Assembly: GCA_902523635.1 (NCBI GenBank)
Contig: CABZAE010000001.1
Location: forward strand, 124,001-188,000
DNA: 64,000 nucleotides
Direction: 5' to 3'
Source of the DNA: an uncultured Bacteroidota bacterium
GTDB taxonomy: Bacteria > Bacteroidota > Bacteroidia > Flavobacteriales > Flavobacteriaceae
Position numbers and translations under genes: made by a program
Shown: in pieces, positions 39,292 to 48,308 of the stretch
Position numbering within the stretch: position 1 is the stretch's first letter
Layout of the letters: every line of letters begins with the position of its first letter
The notes under the pieces: generated by a model
Told to the model about the DNA's origin: nothing
What the model saw: the letters and a program-made list of their open reading frames with translations, nothing else
Database searches by the model: none

Positions 39292-41327
39292 TAATCTAAA
39301 ACACGTCTGTTGGTTTTCGAATTGTCAGGTTTGACTGGTGCAACTTTAGCAGCACCTAGCCCAGTATTAAAATCAGAGTAAAATACATATCCTTTATACA
39401 ATTGAGCTCCCCAAACCATTGTGTCGTTTGGAATGTAACCATCAGAACTACCAGTTAGAAGGTAGCCAATTTCTCTACCTTGCTTGTATAGGTCACCCAA
39501 AAGATCACCACTTATATCAACGACTCTCACACCAGCAGTATACATACCAATGTATAGTATGTCATCTTCAATCCAGTAATTGTGTGAACCATGTGTAGGC
39601 ACTTCGTAACGAGCAACCTCTTTGGGATTATTTAAATCATCGAAGTCAACAAAATGAAGAAAACCAGCAGTTTCACTTGTTCCATTCGGATTGACTCCAT
39701 TGGGAAATATCTCATCCCCAAGAATTGTATAAAATTTACCTGTAGATTTACTCTTGAACGGAAAAGTTGCGTGGTGAGCACCACTGTCATATGTGTAATT
39801 TCCAAAAGCAACTGGGTTTGATGGAGAGCCACCAACAACACCATTTCCTACATCGATAAGGTACACACCATCTCTCCAATTTGAAGAGTAAGCAATACCA
39901 TCTTCAACCCAAACATCATGGATCGCTTGGCCTTCCTTACCAATTTCGAACATACCTACTTCATATGGATTTTTAGGATCGTCAATATTTATAATATAAA
40001 ACCTCTCTCCATTGCTAAGAGCATAAACGTGATTTTCATAAATGAAGACATTGTGTACTCCACCAGTAAGGTTTTTAGTGTACTCAGAAATTATTTCAAC
40101 TTCATAAGGGTTTGATACATCAATAATAATGATTCCATTTTTTCTATTGGATGCACCCTCACGACTAATTACACAAATTTTACCGTCTTTGGAAACCTTA
40201 ACATCGTTTACAGTCCTTGCATCAACCTGAACACTATCAATTTTTTTGATATTATTAGGTTCGGTTACATCCCAAAAATAAGATGTACCGTCAGCTCCCC
40301 AAGTTCCTGTTACTGCATAGTCATTTCCATCTACTCCTTCAAAAACCCAAAAGTCAGAGGTATGTTTATCTCCAACCAGACCAGTCCCAACAGTTGTAAT
40401 TTCTCTTTTGACATTTCTTTGAAAAATGTTTACCACTTTAGAAGCAGTAACGTTTCCAACTTTTGCATTTACTGTGTATTTGCCTGCAACATCACCAACA
40501 AACCTACCATCATCCAAAACTAATCCAGATGCAGTATTACTTTTGTCAAAGGACTTTCCTGTAAATGAATAATCAATAGGAACATCATCAAGAACATTAC
40601 CTCTTTTATCTTTCACAATAGCTTGAAATTGGATGACATCTCCAGTTCTTGCTGTCGACATATTTGAAACAAGATCAATTTTTGATGCAGGGTTTTTAGA
40701 AATTTTTACACTAATAGATCCTTTAACTCCACCAATATTAGCTTCGATAGTTGAAACACCCTCTTTCAGTGCAAGTATGTTATTTGCCGGATCAATTTCA
40801 ATTTTATCACTTGATGATTTGATTGAAAAGCTTATTTTAGAAAAATACTTAGCTGCAACATCAGCACTCCAGTAATCTATTGTTCTCGTTACGTTGTTTT
40901 CGTCAGTAATTTCATAGACAACAGGAATGTAATTACCAACATAAATTGGGGAATTATCAAGTTTTAGATTAACCTTTGCAACATCAGGATAATTAACAAA
41001 AACTTCAAAAGTTTTACTGTGTCTTTTACCTCCTTCCCCTATACAAATTGCTACAACTTCATGAGTTCCGGGTTCATTGGCTTCTAAGCTACCAGCTGCG
41101 CGATCAATTTTTATTGCATTAGCAGTAGAAAAAACTCCCCTTTTGTTGTAGTAAATAATGAAATTGCAATCAGATTTTTCTCCATCCGAATTTGCAACAT
41201 ATGTTGTTGGGTTGAATACGTCACCTATGTTCATTTCTAACCCATCAAGGTCAGAAACTAATGTTTTTTGAGAGAACAAACTCAAGCTGAACATTACAGC
41301 TGTAAATGTAAAAATTGTGTTTTTCAT
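39291..41327 (-). CDS. Secreted LVIVD-repeat protein with Ig-like domains
   Basis: Repeats such as GIIIIDVSNPYEVEIISEY and FYIINIDDPKNPYEVGMFEIG; start abuts 39291 CDS. Confidence 0.85.
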   Translation of the reverse strand: MKNTIFTFTAVMFSLSLFSQKTLVSDLDGLEMNIGDVFNPTTYVANSDGEKSDCNFIIYYNKRGVFSTANAIKIDRAAGSLEANEPGTHEVVAICIGEGGKRHSKTFEVFVNYPDVAKVNLKLDNSPIYVGNYIPVVYEITDENNVTRTIDYWSADVAAKYFSKISFSIKSSSDKIEIDPANNILALKEGVSTIEANIGGVKGSISVKISKNPASKIDLVSNMSTARTGDVIQFQAIVKDKRGNVLDDVPIDYSFTGKSFDKSNTASGLVLDDGRFVGDVAGKYTVNAKVGNVTASKVVNIFQRNVKREITTVGTGLVGDKHTSDFWVFEGVDGNDYAVTGTWGADGTSYFWDVTEPNNIKKIDSVQVDARTVNDVKVSKDGKICVISREGASNRKNGIIIIDVSNPYEVEIISEYTKNLTGGVHNVFIYENHVYALSNGERFYIINIDDPKNPYEVGMFEIGKEGQAIHDVWVEDGIAYSSNWRDGVYLIDVGNGVVGGSPSNPVAFGNYTYDSGAHHATFPFKSKSTGKFYTILGDEIFPNGVNPNGTSETAGFLHFVDFDDLNNPKEVARYEVPTHGSHNYWIEDDILYIGMYTAGVRVVDISGDLLGDLYKQGREIGYLLTGSSDGYIPNDTMVWGAQLYKGYVFYSDFNTGLGAAKVAPVKPDNSKTNRRVLD

Positions 41328-41337
41328 GATATATTAA

Positions 41338-41889
41338 TTATTGATATAATGCTTTTATGTACTTGATTTCAAGTTTAAATGATCCTTCTTGCTTATCAGA
41401 AATTTGCAAACCTAAAGAATTAACTTTTTCTAAATCAATTTTTGGATAGTCTTTGTAGGTATAACCCCTCCATGTAGGTTTGAAGTCATCAATTGGTATA
41501 CTGATTTCGTCCCAAGCATCTTTCTTTGATTTAAAATCACAAGAATATGAAACTCGTCTATTTTTTTGACTTAATCTTAGTTTATAAGTGTTTCCATCAC
41601 CTTTAAATTTTATTTTTACAGATTTGACACCTTTTAAATCTTCATCACTCATTAACATTCTAGATGATGCAAATCCACCATTATTTGCTAAAGATAAATT
41701 CCCATTAAAAATCAAATTTTTTTGATCATTTAGTGAAAGATTGGAAGTGGAAACTCCACCCATAACATCGTCATTAACGATAGCCCAATTATCCATACCT
41801 ATTTTTTTTTCAGGGTTAACTAAGTCTTTAACCTGGCCTACCATAATACTAGAAACAAGAAAAAATATATTAAATACTACTTTATTCAT
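41338..41889 (-). CDS. CIA30-like domain protein
   Basis: WAIVNDDVMGGVSTSNL, GFASSRM, KFKGDGNTYKLRL. Confidence 0.85.
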   Translation of the reverse strand: MNKVVFNIFFLVSSIMVGQVKDLVNPEKKIGMDNWAIVNDDVMGGVSTSNLSLNDQKNLIFNGNLSLANNGGFASSRMLMSDEDLKGVKSVKIKFKGDGNTYKLRLSQKNRRVSYSCDFKSKKDAWDEISIPIDDFKPTWRGYTYKDYPKIDLEKVNSLGLQISDKQEGSFKLEIKYIKALYQ

Positions 41890-41954
41890 TAGGAATCTAC
41901 AAATGTAATATAATTTAGGTTTTTAACAAGAAATGCTTAATTTAAAAAGCTTAT

Positions 41955-41962
41955 TATATTTG
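41955..41962 (+). promoter_or_regulatory. -7 box (TAnnTTTG) upstream of tRNA-Arg
   Basis: TATATTTG ending 10 nt before the tRNA 5' end. Confidence 0.5.
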
Positions 41963-41972
41963 TTTAAAATTT

Positions 41973-42046
41973 GGCCTCGTAGCTCAACTGAATAGAGCAT
42001 CTGATTACGGCTCAGAAGGTTGCAGGTTTGAATCCTGCCGTGGTCA
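41973..42046 (+). tRNA. tRNA-Arg (anticodon ACG)
   Basis: Cloverleaf by eye: anticodon arm CTGA-TTACGGC-TCAG, T arm GCAGG-TTTGAAT-CCTGC, acceptor GGCCTCG/CGTGGTC with one U-U mismatch. Confidence 0.93.
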
Positions 42047-42047
42047 C

Positions 42048-42078
42048 AAAGGGAATAAATCTTTTATTTATTCCCTTT
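42048..42078 (+). terminator. Terminator after tRNA-Arg
   Basis: AAAGGGAATAAAT-C-TTTT-ATTTATTCCCTTT then T-rich. Confidence 0.85.
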
Positions 42079-42135
42079 ATTTTTTCCAAAATAAATTTTA
42101 ATTTAAACAAATAAACTAATGTGTAATATGGTTCC

Positions 42136-43617
42136 ATGAAATCAATTTTTAAAATCCTTTTTTTTGTTTTTTTAATCCTCTCATGCACATCTCCGGAAAA
42201 AAATAATGATAATAAAAAATTAAATGTTCTTTTCATTGTAGCTGATGATTTAAATTGTGCAATAGGTGCATATGGTGATAAGCAGGCCATAACACCAAAT
42301 ATTGACAAGCTGGCTAGAAAAGGATTAATTTTTACAGATGCACACAACCAATATCCTCACTGTGGACCCTCACGGGTTTCATTTATGACTGGTTTGTATC
42401 CTGATCAAACAAAATCCAAGCAATTAAGACTATATGTAAGACAGACAATTCCAGATGTAGTAACATTGGGTCAAAAGTTCAGATCTGAAAATTATCATTC
42501 AGTAAGAGTGGGAAAAATTTATCATTATCACAATCCAAGAGACATTGGAACTGCTGGTCACGATGATCCTTTTACATGGGATAGGACTTTCAACCCATGG
42601 GGAAGAGACAAAAAAGAGGAGTATAAAATAAACACATTGATGGAAGGCGAATACGGAGGGACTTTAAGTTGGTTAGAGGCAGATGGAACAGATGAGGAGC
42701 AGACTGATGGTGTCGGAGCAAATCAAACAATCAGTTTACTAGATGAATTTTCCAAAACAGGAGAAAATTTCTTTTTGGCTTATGGACTTTTTAGACCACA
42801 CGTGCCATTCGTTGCCCCAAAAAAATATTATGACATGTTTGAAACGAATGATTTTACAATACCATTTAGCGATGAAGAATATTTAAAAACTATCCCTATG
42901 CCTGCAGCTCGTTCTGTGAGAGAAAAAAAAGTACAAAATTATTTAGAAGAAGATTTGGCAAAAATCATTAAGGAAGCATATTATGCAACCACAAGTTTTG
43001 TTGATGCTCAAATTGGGAGAGTTTTGGATAAACTTGAGGAAACAGGTCTTGATAAAAATACTATTGTAATACTCACTTCTGATCATGGTTATCATTTAGG
43101 AGAACATGGTCACTGGCAAAAAAGGACTTTATTTAACCACGCTACGAGAGTTCCTCTAATATTTTCTGGTCCTGGAATCAATAATCAAAATGGTGATGTA
43201 GATGACCCTGTCGAGCTTGTTGACCTTTATCCAACTATAATGGATTTTTTAGGAATGAATCCACCAGAATTTTTAAGTGGAAAAAGTTTAAAATCATATC
43301 TAGATGGTGAAAGAGTTGAAATCAGGAAAAATGCTCTAACTGAACTTCGTGTGTGGACTCCTTCCGGAATAGCTCAAGGTTATTCACTAAAGACCAAAGA
43401 TTATCGATTTACAAAGTGGTTGCATAATGATAGTTTAGACTTTGAGCTATATGACCTTAAGAATGACTCAGCTGAACTAAATAATCTAGCTAACAACAGT
43501 TCATATAAAAAAGTGAAGGATTCTCTTTTGGTTACCATTAACAATCGGATATTTGAAGCTAATAATTACCCAGAGAGTTTGGGTAGACAAATAGAAAATG
43601 TCACACCAGTAAACTAG
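42136..43617 (+). CDS. Sulfatase, iduronate-2-sulfatase-like
   Basis: Lipobox LSC; VLFIVADDLNCAIGAYG; PHCGPSRVSFMTG (CxPSR formylglycine motif); TSDHGYHLGEHGHWQKRTLF. Confidence 0.94.
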   Translation: MKSIFKILFFVFLILSCTSPEKNNDNKKLNVLFIVADDLNCAIGAYGDKQAITPNIDKLARKGLIFTDAHNQYPHCGPSRVSFMTGLYPDQTKSKQLRLYVRQTIPDVVTLGQKFRSENYHSVRVGKIYHYHNPRDIGTAGHDDPFTWDRTFNPWGRDKKEEYKINTLMEGEYGGTLSWLEADGTDEEQTDGVGANQTISLLDEFSKTGENFFLAYGLFRPHVPFVAPKKYYDMFETNDFTIPFSDEEYLKTIPMPAARSVREKKVQNYLEEDLAKIIKEAYYATTSFVDAQIGRVLDKLEETGLDKNTIVILTSDHGYHLGEHGHWQKRTLFNHATRVPLIFSGPGINNQNGDVDDPVELVDLYPTIMDFLGMNPPEFLSGKSLKSYLDGERVEIRKNALTELRVWTPSGIAQGYSLKTKDYRFTKWLHNDSLDFELYDLKNDSAELNNLANNSSYKKVKDSLLVTINNRIFEANNYPESLGRQIENVTPVN

Positions 43618-43772
43618 TTATTTTCTTCAAAGGCCCTTTTTAAATAAGGGAAAAAGAATATTATTAGTATTGAATTCAATATTATTAACGCCCATTCAAG
43701 AGAGGCAATACCATAGGTTAATCCAATAAAATAACAGATGTAACAAAGTGAATGAATCCATTTTTTTTTCAT
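43614..43772 (-). CDS. Putative 52-aa membrane protein
   Basis: MKKKWIHSLCYICYFIGLTYGIASLEWALIILNSILIIFFFPYLKRAFEENN; convergent with the sulfatase; not in the track. Confidence 0.5.
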   Translation of the reverse strand: MKKKWIHSLCYICYFIGLTYGIASLEWALIILNSILIIFFFPYLKRAFEENN

Positions 43773-43910
43773 AAATCTGATATAAAATTAGATGTTCTAA
43801 ACTTCTTATCTAAATCAATAATTTTGATAAACTTAAAACTAATCATAAATTATTAAATCAATAAAATAAAGACCTTTAATTGTTATATTAATATTTTTTA
43901 GTACTTTATT

Positions 43911-43940
43911 TTGTCAATAACGTATTTTTTAATAATTTAG
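43911..43940 (+). promoter_or_regulatory. Bacteroidetes-type promoter for the 44041 small gene
   Basis: TTG (43911) - 19 nt - TAATTTAG (43933-43940), one mismatch to TAnnTTTG. Confidence 0.5.
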
Positions 43941-43944
43941 TTGT

Positions 43945-44015
43945 ACTATCCCGTGTAGACTGGGATTCATAATATAGTCGCGGGTGGAGAGAACGCATCC
44001 TAAAAAAACGTTACA
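43945..44015 (+). ncRNA. Structured 5' leader with possible H-type pseudoknot
   Basis: GGGTG(43982)/CATCC(43996) stem; loop AACG (43992) can pair with CGTT (44009) across a TAAAAAAA linker; upstream ATCCC/GGGAT versus CCCG...GACT/AGTC...CGGG alternatives. Confidence 0.45.
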
Positions 44016-44040
44016 TATGTTTAACATTTAAAATGAATGT

Positions 44041-44184
44041 ATGAAAAGTTCTAACGTAAATAAAGACACGCAATTAACTTACAGAGGGGTTAAGTACAAT
44101 CCTTTAAACTCTGAAAAAAATAAAGAGGTTAATAGTTCTTCAAAACTTTTTGGTACTTACAGAGGAGTAAAGTACGCTATCTAA
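44041..44184 (+). CDS. Small DUF4278-like protein, 47 aa
   Basis: MKSSNVNKDTQLTYRGVKYNPLNSEKNKEVNSSSKLFGTYRGVKYAI; two YRGVKY motifs; own promoter and terminator; below track cutoff. Confidence 0.72.
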   Translation: MKSSNVNKDTQLTYRGVKYNPLNSEKNKEVNSSSKLFGTYRGVKYAI

Positions 44185-44190
44185 AAAAAA

Positions 44191-44222
44191 TTGATGGGCT
44201 TATAAATTTATAAGCCCATCAA
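44191..44222. terminator. Perfect 32-nt terminator palindrome
   Basis: TTGATGGGCTTATAAATTTATAAGCCCATCAA flanked by A and T tracts. Confidence 0.88.
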
Positions 44223-44338
44223 CTTCATTTTTTTATTCTTTAAAATGGTATGAATTTACCTAATTAATGTCCGTCAAAGACTAAGGTTAATAATGATTAC
44301 ATAAATATGGGTTTACCAATTTGTTGTATATTTAAGAA

Positions 44339-44494
44339 ATGAGGAAGATCTTGTTCTTTTTTGTTGGTGGAATCATAGGGTTTTTATTTTCAATATTTGT
44401 TAAATATAGATTTCACCTCGATTGGGATTTAGACATGCTTTTTCCAACATTGTTATTTGCTTTTTGTGCTGTAGCTGTTGAAAAATATTACTAA
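44339..44494 (+). CDS. Putative 51-aa membrane protein
   Basis: MRKILFFFVGGIIGFLFSIFVKYRFHLDWDLDMLFPTLLFAFCAVAVEKYY; stop overlaps convergent gene; not in the track. Confidence 0.5.
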   Translation: MRKILFFFVGGIIGFLFSIFVKYRFHLDWDLDMLFPTLLFAFCAVAVEKYY

Positions 44495-45408
44495 AATTTT
44501 AGCGATTTTTTTACTGTCTCTTCAAAACCTATTTGAGCACTCCATCCCCAGTCTAGTTTAGCTTTTGAATCATCAATTTTTTTTGGCCATGTATTTGCAA
44601 TTTCTTGTCTGAAGTCAGGTTTGAATTCAACGTCAATTTTAAAACCATTTTTCAAAATTTGTTTTTTTAAAATTTCTGGTGTAATACTAAACCCTGCCAC
44701 GTTGTATGAATCTTTCACAGATAGTTTTGATTTATCAGCCCTCATTAATTGAATTGCACTGGAAACAGCGTCGTCTATGTACATCATCGGTAATTCTGTA
44801 TTTTTAGATAAAAAACAAACGTATTTGGATTTATTAATAGCAGAATCCATCATTTCAATGACATAATCAGTAGTTCCACCTCCTGGTTTTGTTGACATTG
44901 ATATGATTCCAGGATACCTAATTGATCGAATATCAATATTAAATTTTTTATTTGAATATTCTAATAATTTTTCACCTGCTAACTTTGTGATCCCGTATAT
45001 CGAAGAAGGGTTTAAAATTGGATTTTGTGGAACACAACCTAACTTTGAATCAGTTCCAAAAACAGCGATTGAACTTGGCCAAAAAACTTTTTTTATCTCA
45101 TTATCTACACAAACTTCGATTATGTTTTGAAAACTATCAATGTTTAATTTCCAGGATTTAAAAGGATGTTTTTCTGCCTTTGCTGACAGCATAGCTACAA
45201 GATGAAAAATCGTGTCAATTTTGTAACTTTTTACAAGTTGATTTAGCTTATTTTTTTCTAATACATCACACTGAATAAACTCACATGGTATTTCATTTTT
45301 ACATTCCCTAATGTCGGTTGCTAAAACGAAAATATTTGATTTTGTAAAATATTTTATGAATTCGATTCCTAACTGTCCAAGTGCGCCTGTTATTAATATA
45401 CGATTCAT
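44491..45408 (-). CDS. Short-chain (epimerase-type) L-threonine 3-dehydrogenase
   Basis: TGALGQLGIEF, FWPSSIAVFG, SIYGITKLAGE, IRYPGIIS...PGGGTTDYVIE; divergent from the KBL gene. Confidence 0.88.
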   Translation of the reverse strand: MNRILITGALGQLGIEFIKYFTKSNIFVLATDIRECKNEIPCEFIQCDVLEKNKLNQLVKSYKIDTIFHLVAMLSAKAEKHPFKSWKLNIDSFQNIIEVCVDNEIKKVFWPSSIAVFGTDSKLGCVPQNPILNPSSIYGITKLAGEKLLEYSNKKFNIDIRSIRYPGIISMSTKPGGGTTDYVIEMMDSAINKSKYVCFLSKNTELPMMYIDDAVSSAIQLMRADKSKLSVKDSYNVAGFSITPEILKKQILKNGFKIDVEFKPDFRQEIANTWPKKIDDSKAKLDWGWSAQIGFEETVKKSLKF

Positions 45409-45429
45409 TAATTTTTTAAATTATAATAG

Positions 45430-45449
45430 ATTAATTTTACAAAATTAAT
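45430..45449. promoter_or_regulatory. Palindrome in the divergent threonine-degradation promoter region
   Basis: ATTAATTTT-AC-AAAATTAAT, 9-bp arms. Confidence 0.3.
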
Positions 45450-45457
45450 TATGACTA

Positions 45458-46645
45458 ATGTACAAATCTATACAGAAAAGACTTACAAACGAGCTATTAG
45501 AAATAAAAAAAACTGGTTTATTTAAAGATGAAAGAATAATAAGTTCTAAACAAGGTTCAAGTATTGAAGTTGATAACAAGAATGAAGTTCTTAATTTTTG
45601 TGCTAACAATTACCTAGGTCTGGCATCTCACCCTGATGTAATTAAAAAATCAAAAGAGTTCATGGATTCCCACGGATTTGGTATGGCATCAGTTAGATTT
45701 ATTTGTGGAACTCAAAATATTCACAAACAATTAGAACAAAAAATATCAAATTTTTTGGGCAAAGAAGATACTATTTTGTATGCTGCTGCTTTCGACGCCA
45801 ATGGTGGATTTTTTGAACCACTATTCAACAATCAGGATGCTATAATTAGTGACCAACTTAATCATGCTTCGTTAATTGATGGTATCAGACTTTGTAAAGC
45901 CCAAAGGTTTAGATATTTACATAATAATATGTTGGATTTAGAAAAGAAATTGATTGAATCTCAAAATTGCAGAAACAGGATTATTGTTACGGATGCTGTT
46001 TTTTCAATGGATGGCACAATCGCCCAAATGGATAAAATTTGTCATTTGGCTAAAAAGTATGATGCCCTAGTTATGTCTGACGAGTGTCATTCAACAGGCT
46101 TCATAGGTCCGAGTGGGAGAGGAGTTCATGAAGAGTTCGGAGTAATGGATGATGTTGACATTATCACAGGAACTTTAGGTAAAGCTTTAGGGGGGGCTTC
46201 TGGTGGATTTACCAGTGGTCCTAAAGAAATCATCGAAATTTTACGTCAAAAATCTAGACCTTACCTTTTCTCGAACACATTAGCACCTTCAATAGTGGGA
46301 GCTTGTCTAGCGGTTATGGAAATCATTGAATCGGATAACTCACATTTAAATCGATTAAAAAAAAATACAGAAAAATTTAGAGAAGGAATTCAAAAAATTG
46401 GATTTGATATAAAGCCAGGCACACACCCAATTGTACCTATCATGTTATATGATGCAAATTTAGCTCAAAAAATGTCAAGGGAGCTTATGGCCCATGGTAT
46501 TTATGTGATAGGTTTCTTCTATCCTGTGGTTCCAAAAGGAGAGGCACGAATTAGAGTTCAGTTATCATCTTCACATACTGAAAAGCAAATAAAATATGCC
46601 CTTAATGCTTTTGAGAGCGTAGGTAAAAAACTTAATATAATATAA
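45458..46645 (+). CDS. kbl: Glycine C-acetyltransferase (2-amino-3-ketobutyrate CoA ligase)
   Basis: FCANNYLGLASHPDV, FDANGGFFEPL, SDECHSTGFIGPSGRG, TLGKALGGASGGF. Confidence 0.94.
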   Translation: MYKSIQKRLTNELLEIKKTGLFKDERIISSKQGSSIEVDNKNEVLNFCANNYLGLASHPDVIKKSKEFMDSHGFGMASVRFICGTQNIHKQLEQKISNFLGKEDTILYAAAFDANGGFFEPLFNNQDAIISDQLNHASLIDGIRLCKAQRFRYLHNNMLDLEKKLIESQNCRNRIIVTDAVFSMDGTIAQMDKICHLAKKYDALVMSDECHSTGFIGPSGRGVHEEFGVMDDVDIITGTLGKALGGASGGFTSGPKEIIEILRQKSRPYLFSNTLAPSIVGACLAVMEIIESDNSHLNRLKKNTEKFREGIQKIGFDIKPGTHPIVPIMLYDANLAQKMSRELMAHGIYVIGFFYPVVPKGEARIRVQLSSSHTEKQIKYALNAFESVGKKLNII

Positions 46646-46646
46646 A

Positions 46647-48308
46647 TTAAAATATTGAAGTTATGATGCTAAAGGTTATCCCGGTGCTTTCAGGAACATA
46701 TCTGCAGATACCTCCAGTACAAACTAATCCACCTCTTTGTCTACCATAATTTACTGCCAATCTATTCATACCCATTGTATAGCTTCCTCCAAAATTATAG
46801 TAGTTAATTTTTTTGTCTTCGTCAGGGTTTTGGTAATTATATAGGTTATTATAATATATAGAAAAACTAGAACTTATATTATATTCAATTCCATATGCGT
46901 ACCAATTTTTGTTGTCATTTTTAGTAGAAAGATGTTGCAGTTCAAGTCTGAAAGATTTTTTGTCGTTGATCTTGAATGTATTGTCCACTACAAAAATATT
47001 GGACTTTACCTGACCCGACTCAAATTCAATCATCCTCTTATCATAGTATTGGTTTACATATAAGAAAATATTTTCAAAACTTTTAGACCATTTTTTTCTA
47101 ATTTCAAAACTTAATTCTGAAAAATACTTTTCACCAAAACTCAAGAAATCTGTTTTATATGATTGATTTAAAAAATCATATTTGCCCCCCAGATTATTCC
47201 AAAGTGAAAAATTAGCTGATATGCTAGTCCCATATTTTCCACCTAAAAAGCTTTCTTTTTTAAATGAATAATAAAGATCAGTTTGAAAACCAATTTCGCC
47301 TGCTTTTGTTAAGTCCTCAACATAAAAGTTAACGTCAGGTTGTGCGGCATACACATAAAGATTAGTCAAAGAATAATCATGTTGTTTTGTCAAAGCAGGT
47401 AAATAATTAACGATACTTTCGTTAAACTCATTCCCAGCTGCGGAAATTTCAGAGTATAAAGTCATGTTTTCTAGTCTTCTGAAAGTAAAATCCAAGCCCA
47501 ATCCTTTATTAAAAAAACCAGTATTTAAGAGATATGCAGAGCCCTTTTTAATAAATGTATCAGAGGGTGTACCAAAAACTAAAATTGGATTATTTGATTT
47601 TTGTGTTATTTCAAGATTTGTATAAAATGAATTACCAGAATAATCAATTCTTGCAGAGTAAAGATTTGTTAAATTATCAAATGATTCACTTTTAATTTCT
47701 TGATCGTTTCTTCCAACATAGCTTAAACCAAATAAAAATGTTGAATTGGAATCAATCAATTGTGAAATATCAATTTCCGAATCTAGTCCGAAAACAAAAC
47801 CTTTTGAATATTTGAAACCTTTTTTTTGTTGTCCTATGAGCGAAGTTAAATTTATTTCATCAGATAATTTATAATTTACATTTAAACCAAGCAAAGAGTT
47901 GTTGATTCCTAAACTTTTATCTTCCCAGGTTCTCAAACTGGTCCCAGAACCGAATTGTTCATAAATGCTACCAAAAACAACATTCAAATCTTTGATATTA
48001 TACTCAAATTTCAATGTTGAAATATTAGTATTTTCGAAGTTTGGAGAATAATTAAGCAGAGGTTTTGGCATGTAAGATTCTATTTGTAATTCAAAATTCC
48101 AGTTTTTAGCAAAAATTGATTTTAGATTTAAATAATTATTGGATCGGAATCTATTTTCCAACTTAAAATCGCCTGTTTTTTTGTCATCGAGATAATATGC
48201 TGAATATGACTCAAAAGAGACATTCATATTTTCTAAAAATTGTGAATAATTTACAAAGTAGAACAAAAATAAAATTGAAAAAAAAAGGTAGTTCTTAAAT
48301 TTTTTCAT
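46647..48308 (-). CDS. DUF6029-like outer membrane protein
   Basis: Likely start at MKKFKNYLFF; GSIYEQFGSGTSLRTWEDKSLGINNSLLG; ends in a beta-rich strand. Confidence 0.72.
   Translation of the reverse strand: MKKFKNYLFFSILFLFYFVNYSQFLENMNVSFESYSAYYLDDKKTGDFKLENRFRSNNYLNLKSIFAKNWNFELQIESYMPKPLLNYSPNFENTNISTLKFEYNIKDLNVVFGSIYEQFGSGTSLRTWEDKSLGINNSLLGLNVNYKLSDEINLTSLIGQQKKGFKYSKGFVFGLDSEIDISQLIDSNSTFLFGLSYVGRNDQEIKSESFDNLTNLYSARIDYSGNSFYTNLEITQKSNNPILVFGTPSDTFIKKGSAYLLNTGFFNKGLGLDFTFRRLENMTLYSEISAAGNEFNESIVNYLPALTKQHDYSLTNLYVYAAQPDVNFYVEDLTKAGEIGFQTDLYYSFKKESFLGGKYGTSISANFSLWNNLGGKYDFLNQSYKTDFLSFGEKYFSELSFEIRKKWSKSFENIFLYVNQYYDKRMIEFESGQVKSNIFVVDNTFKINDKKSFRLELQHLSTKNDNKNWYAYGIEYNISSSFSIYYNNLYNYQNPDEDKKINYYNFGGSYTMGMNRLAVNYGRQRGGLVCTGGICRYVPESTGITFSIITSIF

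Noticed and set aside
42012-42347. Minus ORF of 111 aa across the tRNA-Arg and sulfatase start
   Set aside because: Overlaps a tRNA and terminator; the terminal RFIPFVTTAGFKPATF is the reverse translation of the tRNA region, a common false-ORF artefact.
41973-43617. tRNA-Arg as an integration site for a genomic island
   Set aside because: No integrase and no direct repeat of the tRNA 3' end seen; downstream genes look like ordinary chromosomal content.
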